Shown here in pieces: positions 5,457-7,378 of a DNA stretch of 7,378 nt (position 1 is the first letter of the stretch; every line of letters starts with the position of its first letter). Origin of the DNA: an uncultured Oscillospiraceae bacterium (GTDB lineage Bacteria; Bacillota; Clostridia; Oscillospirales; Acutalibacteraceae); the NCBI GenBank assembly GCA_958354085.1, contig CATWUX010000116.1, forward strand, positions 1 to 7,378. The letters run 5' to 3'. The translations under genes were made by a program, and so were the position numbers. The notes below the pieces were generated by a model. That model made no database searches. It was not told the origin of the DNA and was given only the letters and a program-made list of their open reading frames with translations.

Positions 5457-5475
5457 GCATAAAAGATGCTATACT
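5447..5475 (+). promoter_or_regulatory. Extended -10 promoter of polA, overlapping a terminator
   Basis: TTGTTT (5447-5452), a 17-nt spacer and TATACT (5470-5475) with TG at 5467-5468. Transcription would start near 5482, about 30 nt before the polA start. The -35 box lies in the rubredoxin terminator. Confidence 0.75.
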
Positions 5476-5511
5476 ATAGTTATTATGCCGCAATACCGGA
5501 GGAGGAACACC

Positions 5512-7378
5512 ATGCGTTTATTGGTTTTGGACGGCAACAGCATTGTCAACCGTGCGTTTTACGGAATCAAGCTGCTGACCACCAAAGACGGACAATATAC
5601 CAACGCCTTATACGGCTTTCTCAATATTCTTTTCCGTCTGCAGGAAATGTCGGAACCGGATCATATCGCCGTGGCGTTCGATCTTTCGGCGCCCACCTTC
5701 CGGCACGCGATGTATGACGCCTATAAGACCGGACGTAAGGGCATGCCGGAGGAGCTGCGCCAGCAAATGCCGGTGCTCAAAGAGCTGCTGCCCCTGCTCG
5801 GCATCACCATCGTGGAAAAGGAAGGCTACGAAGCGGACGATATTCTCGGCACGCTGGCCACGGCGGCACAGCAGCAGGGCGGCGAGTGCTTCATCGCTAC
5901 CGGCGACCGCGATTCCCTGCAACTGGTGGACGATCACATCACCGTTCTGCTTGCCGCCACCAAGATGGGGCGTCCGGAAACCACCGCCTACAACCGGGCC
6001 GCCATTGAAGAAAAGTACGGGCTGAAGCCCGAACAGCTCGTCGACCTGAAAGCGCTCATGGGCGATGCCAGCGACAATATTCCGGGCGTTCCCGGCATCG
6101 GCGAAAAGACGGCGCTGGATCTGCTGCACCGTTTCGGCAGTCTGGATGCGATTTATGCGCAGCTGAACACGCTCGATATCAAGGAAAGCGTGCGGCAAAA
6201 GCTGCAAAACGGACGAGACAGCGCCTATCTGAGCCGTCAACTGGGCACGATCTGCCGCGAGGCGCCCGTGGATACGTCGATGGCGGCGTACACCGTGCAG
6301 GCAATGGATCGCGAGGCGCTGGCGCGCCGGCTGGCGCAGCTGGAATTCTTCAAAATCATCGAGAAGCTCGAACTGAACGCGCCGCTTCCCACACCGGCGC
6401 TGGACGCGGACACAAGCGCCGCGCCTTCGGCGGTTGTGCCGTTGGAAGGGAACGAAGCGCTGGCAGAACTTTGCGACGCGGCCGCGCGCACCGGGCACAT
6501 GGATTTTCTCCCCTGTTTTGATGAGAACGACGCGCTGTCCGGCGGCTGGATCACCGCCGACGGCCGCACCGCGGCTGCCACCGCGGAATCGCCCGCGTTT
6601 CCGCGCTTGTTGGCGCTGCTGTGCGATCCCGCCGTCGCCAAGCGCACGCACGACAGCAAGCCGCTGTATGCCGCGCTGCTGCGCTCCGGCAAACAGCCGG
6701 CGGGCTTTATAATGGACACCTTACTGGCGGGCTATCTGCTCAACCCGCTCGCCTCCGGCTATGAGCTGCTGCGGCTGGCGCAGGAATACGGATTGCCGCT
6801 GCCGGCGGAGGAATCCGCTCAAGCGCAGGAAGCGCGCGTTTTCCCGGCGGTTGCCGACCGATTGGAGGCCGAAATCGAAGCGCAGCAGCAAACCTCGCTG
6901 CTGCGCAACATCGAGCTGCCGCTGGCGCTGGTGCTCGCAGACATGGAAAATCTGGGCTTTGCCGTGGACGGCGCGGGCATTGCGGCTTTCGGTGAGCAGC
7001 TGCAGACGCGCATCGACGATATCCAATCGCGTATTTACGATGCCGTGGGCTATTCGTTTAACCTGAACTCCCCCAAGCAGCTGGCACAGGCGCTGTTCGA
7101 GGATCTGGGACTGCCGGCGAAAAAGAAAACGAAATCCGGTTATTCCACCAACGCCGAGGTACTGGAGGGGCTGCGCGACGCGCATCCCGCCGTTGCCATG
7201 CTGCTGGAATACCGCACGCTGGCCAAGCTCAAATCCACCTATTGTGACGGACTTTTGGCTGCCATTGATCCGGCAGACGGTAAGATCCATTCAAGCTTCA
7301 ACCAGACCGTTACAGTTACCGGCCGCATCAGCTCAACAGAGCCGAATATGCAGAACATTCCAGTCCGCACCCCGCTAG
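5512..7378 (+). CDS. polA: DNA polymerase I, N-terminal 622 residues (continues past the right edge)
   Basis: PolA removes RNA primers and fills gaps in replication and repair. The 5' nuclease domain (about 1-290) shows D7 in LDGN, EADD (107-110), GDRDS (131-135) and GDASDNIPG (184-192) with the following helix-hairpin-helix. The middle region (about 300-455) has the 3'-5' exonuclease fold but not its catalytic acids: the DxE motif is missing around 330, and HDSKPL (380-385) replaces the second motif. Proofreading is therefore probably absent, as in Bacillus and Thermus enzymes. The polymerase domain starts near 466 and includes TGRISSTEPNMQNIPVR (603-619). GGAGGAGG 6 nt upstream sets the start; an in-frame ATG at 5485 is unlikely. 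The final CTAG is not a stop: the frame reads CTA then the first base of the next codon, matching the RTPLG expected here. The DNA-synthesis motifs A to C lie outside the window. Confidence 0.97.
   Translation, partial: MRLLVLDGNSIVNRAFYGIKLLTTKDGQYTNALYGFLNILFRLQEMSEPDHIAVAFDLSAPTFRHAMYDAYKTGRKGMPEELRQQMPVLKELLPLLGITIVEKEGYEADDILGTLATAAQQQGGECFIATGDRDSLQLVDDHITVLLAATKMGRPETTAYNRAAIEEKYGLKPEQLVDLKALMGDASDNIPGVPGIGEKTALDLLHRFGSLDAIYAQLNTLDIKESVRQKLQNGRDSAYLSRQLGTICREAPVDTSMAAYTVQAMDREALARRLAQLEFFKIIEKLELNAPLPTPALDADTSAAPSAVVPLEGNEALAELCDAAARTGHMDFLPCFDENDALSGGWITADGRTAAATAESPAFPRLLALLCDPAVAKRTHDSKPLYAALLRSGKQPAGFIMDTLLAGYLLNPLASGYELLRLAQEYGLPLPAEESAQAQEARVFPAVADRLEAEIEAQQQTSLLRNIELPLALVLADMENLGFAVDGAGIAAFGEQLQTRIDDIQSRIYDAVGYSFNLNSPKQLAQALFEDLGLPAKKKTKSGYSTNAEVLEGLRDAHPAVAMLLEYRTLAKLKSTYCDGLLAAIDPADGKIHSSFNQTVTVTGRISSTEPNMQNIPVRTPL

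Noticed and set aside
5608..6651. A 347-residue minus-strand open frame opposite polA.
   Set aside because: It is a shadow of polA with an Arg/Gln/His-rich sequence and no recognisable domain.
7375..7378. The window ends in CTAG, which looks like a TAG stop for polA.
   Set aside because: The polA frame reads CTA (Leu) followed by a lone G. The protein simply runs off the edge inside the conserved RTPLG segment.

Overview
The window reads as an ordinary chromosomal segment of an anaerobic Gram-positive Firmicute, most likely a class Clostridia gut-type bacterium of the Oscillospiraceae/Ruminococcaceae sort. This is inferred from several things: strong AGGAGG-type ribosome binding sites; sigma-A promoters; a greA-lysS gene pair; a rubredoxin; a DNA polymerase I whose proofreading domain has lost its exonuclease motifs; and a GNB/LNB-pathway-like sugar kinase. 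Genes are moderately GC-rich, while the spacers carrying promoters are AT-rich. No mobile element, CRISPR array, tRNA or rRNA was seen.

Layout. (1) 1-768, minus strand: a sigma-A promoter, greA (transcription elongation factor), a terminator-like hairpin, then the first 31 codons of a probable lysS. (2) 824-3048, plus strand: an extended -10 promoter, a roughly 140-nt leader with possible hairpins, then two translationally coupled genes (ATGA overlap), a sugar-1-phosphate nucleotidyltransferase and a NahK-type N-acetylhexosamine 1-kinase. They close on a 13-bp hairpin shared with the convergent next gene. (3) 3031-4071, minus: an exported M23 (LytM-type) peptidase with all expected zinc and catalytic residues. 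(4) 4181-4983, minus: a phosphoribosyltransferase-fold protein with an atypical PRPP loop and a Cys-rich tail, with its own promoter, leader hairpin and a 16-bp perfect downstream hairpin. (5) 5088-5456, plus: a 9-bp inverted repeat next to a near-consensus promoter, rubredoxin, and a strong intrinsic terminator. (6) 5447-7378, plus: the polA promoter, whose -35 lies inside that terminator, and polA, which runs off the right edge in frame.

How the genes work together. The only clear pathway unit is the kinase/nucleotidyltransferase pair. Together they should turn a free (N-acetyl)hexosamine or related sugar into its 1-phosphate and then an NDP-sugar, a two-step salvage comparable in logic to NahK plus uridylyltransferase in bifidobacteria or AmgK-MurU in pseudomonads. 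The rest are single-gene or housekeeping units. The most notable non-coding signals are three promoters built on one template (TTGTnn, 17 nt, TGC-TAyACT-AT), the terminator/promoter overlap before polA, and the inverted repeat upstream of rubredoxin. I found no convincing undescribed multi-gene system; the atypical phosphoribosyltransferase is the least understood protein here.
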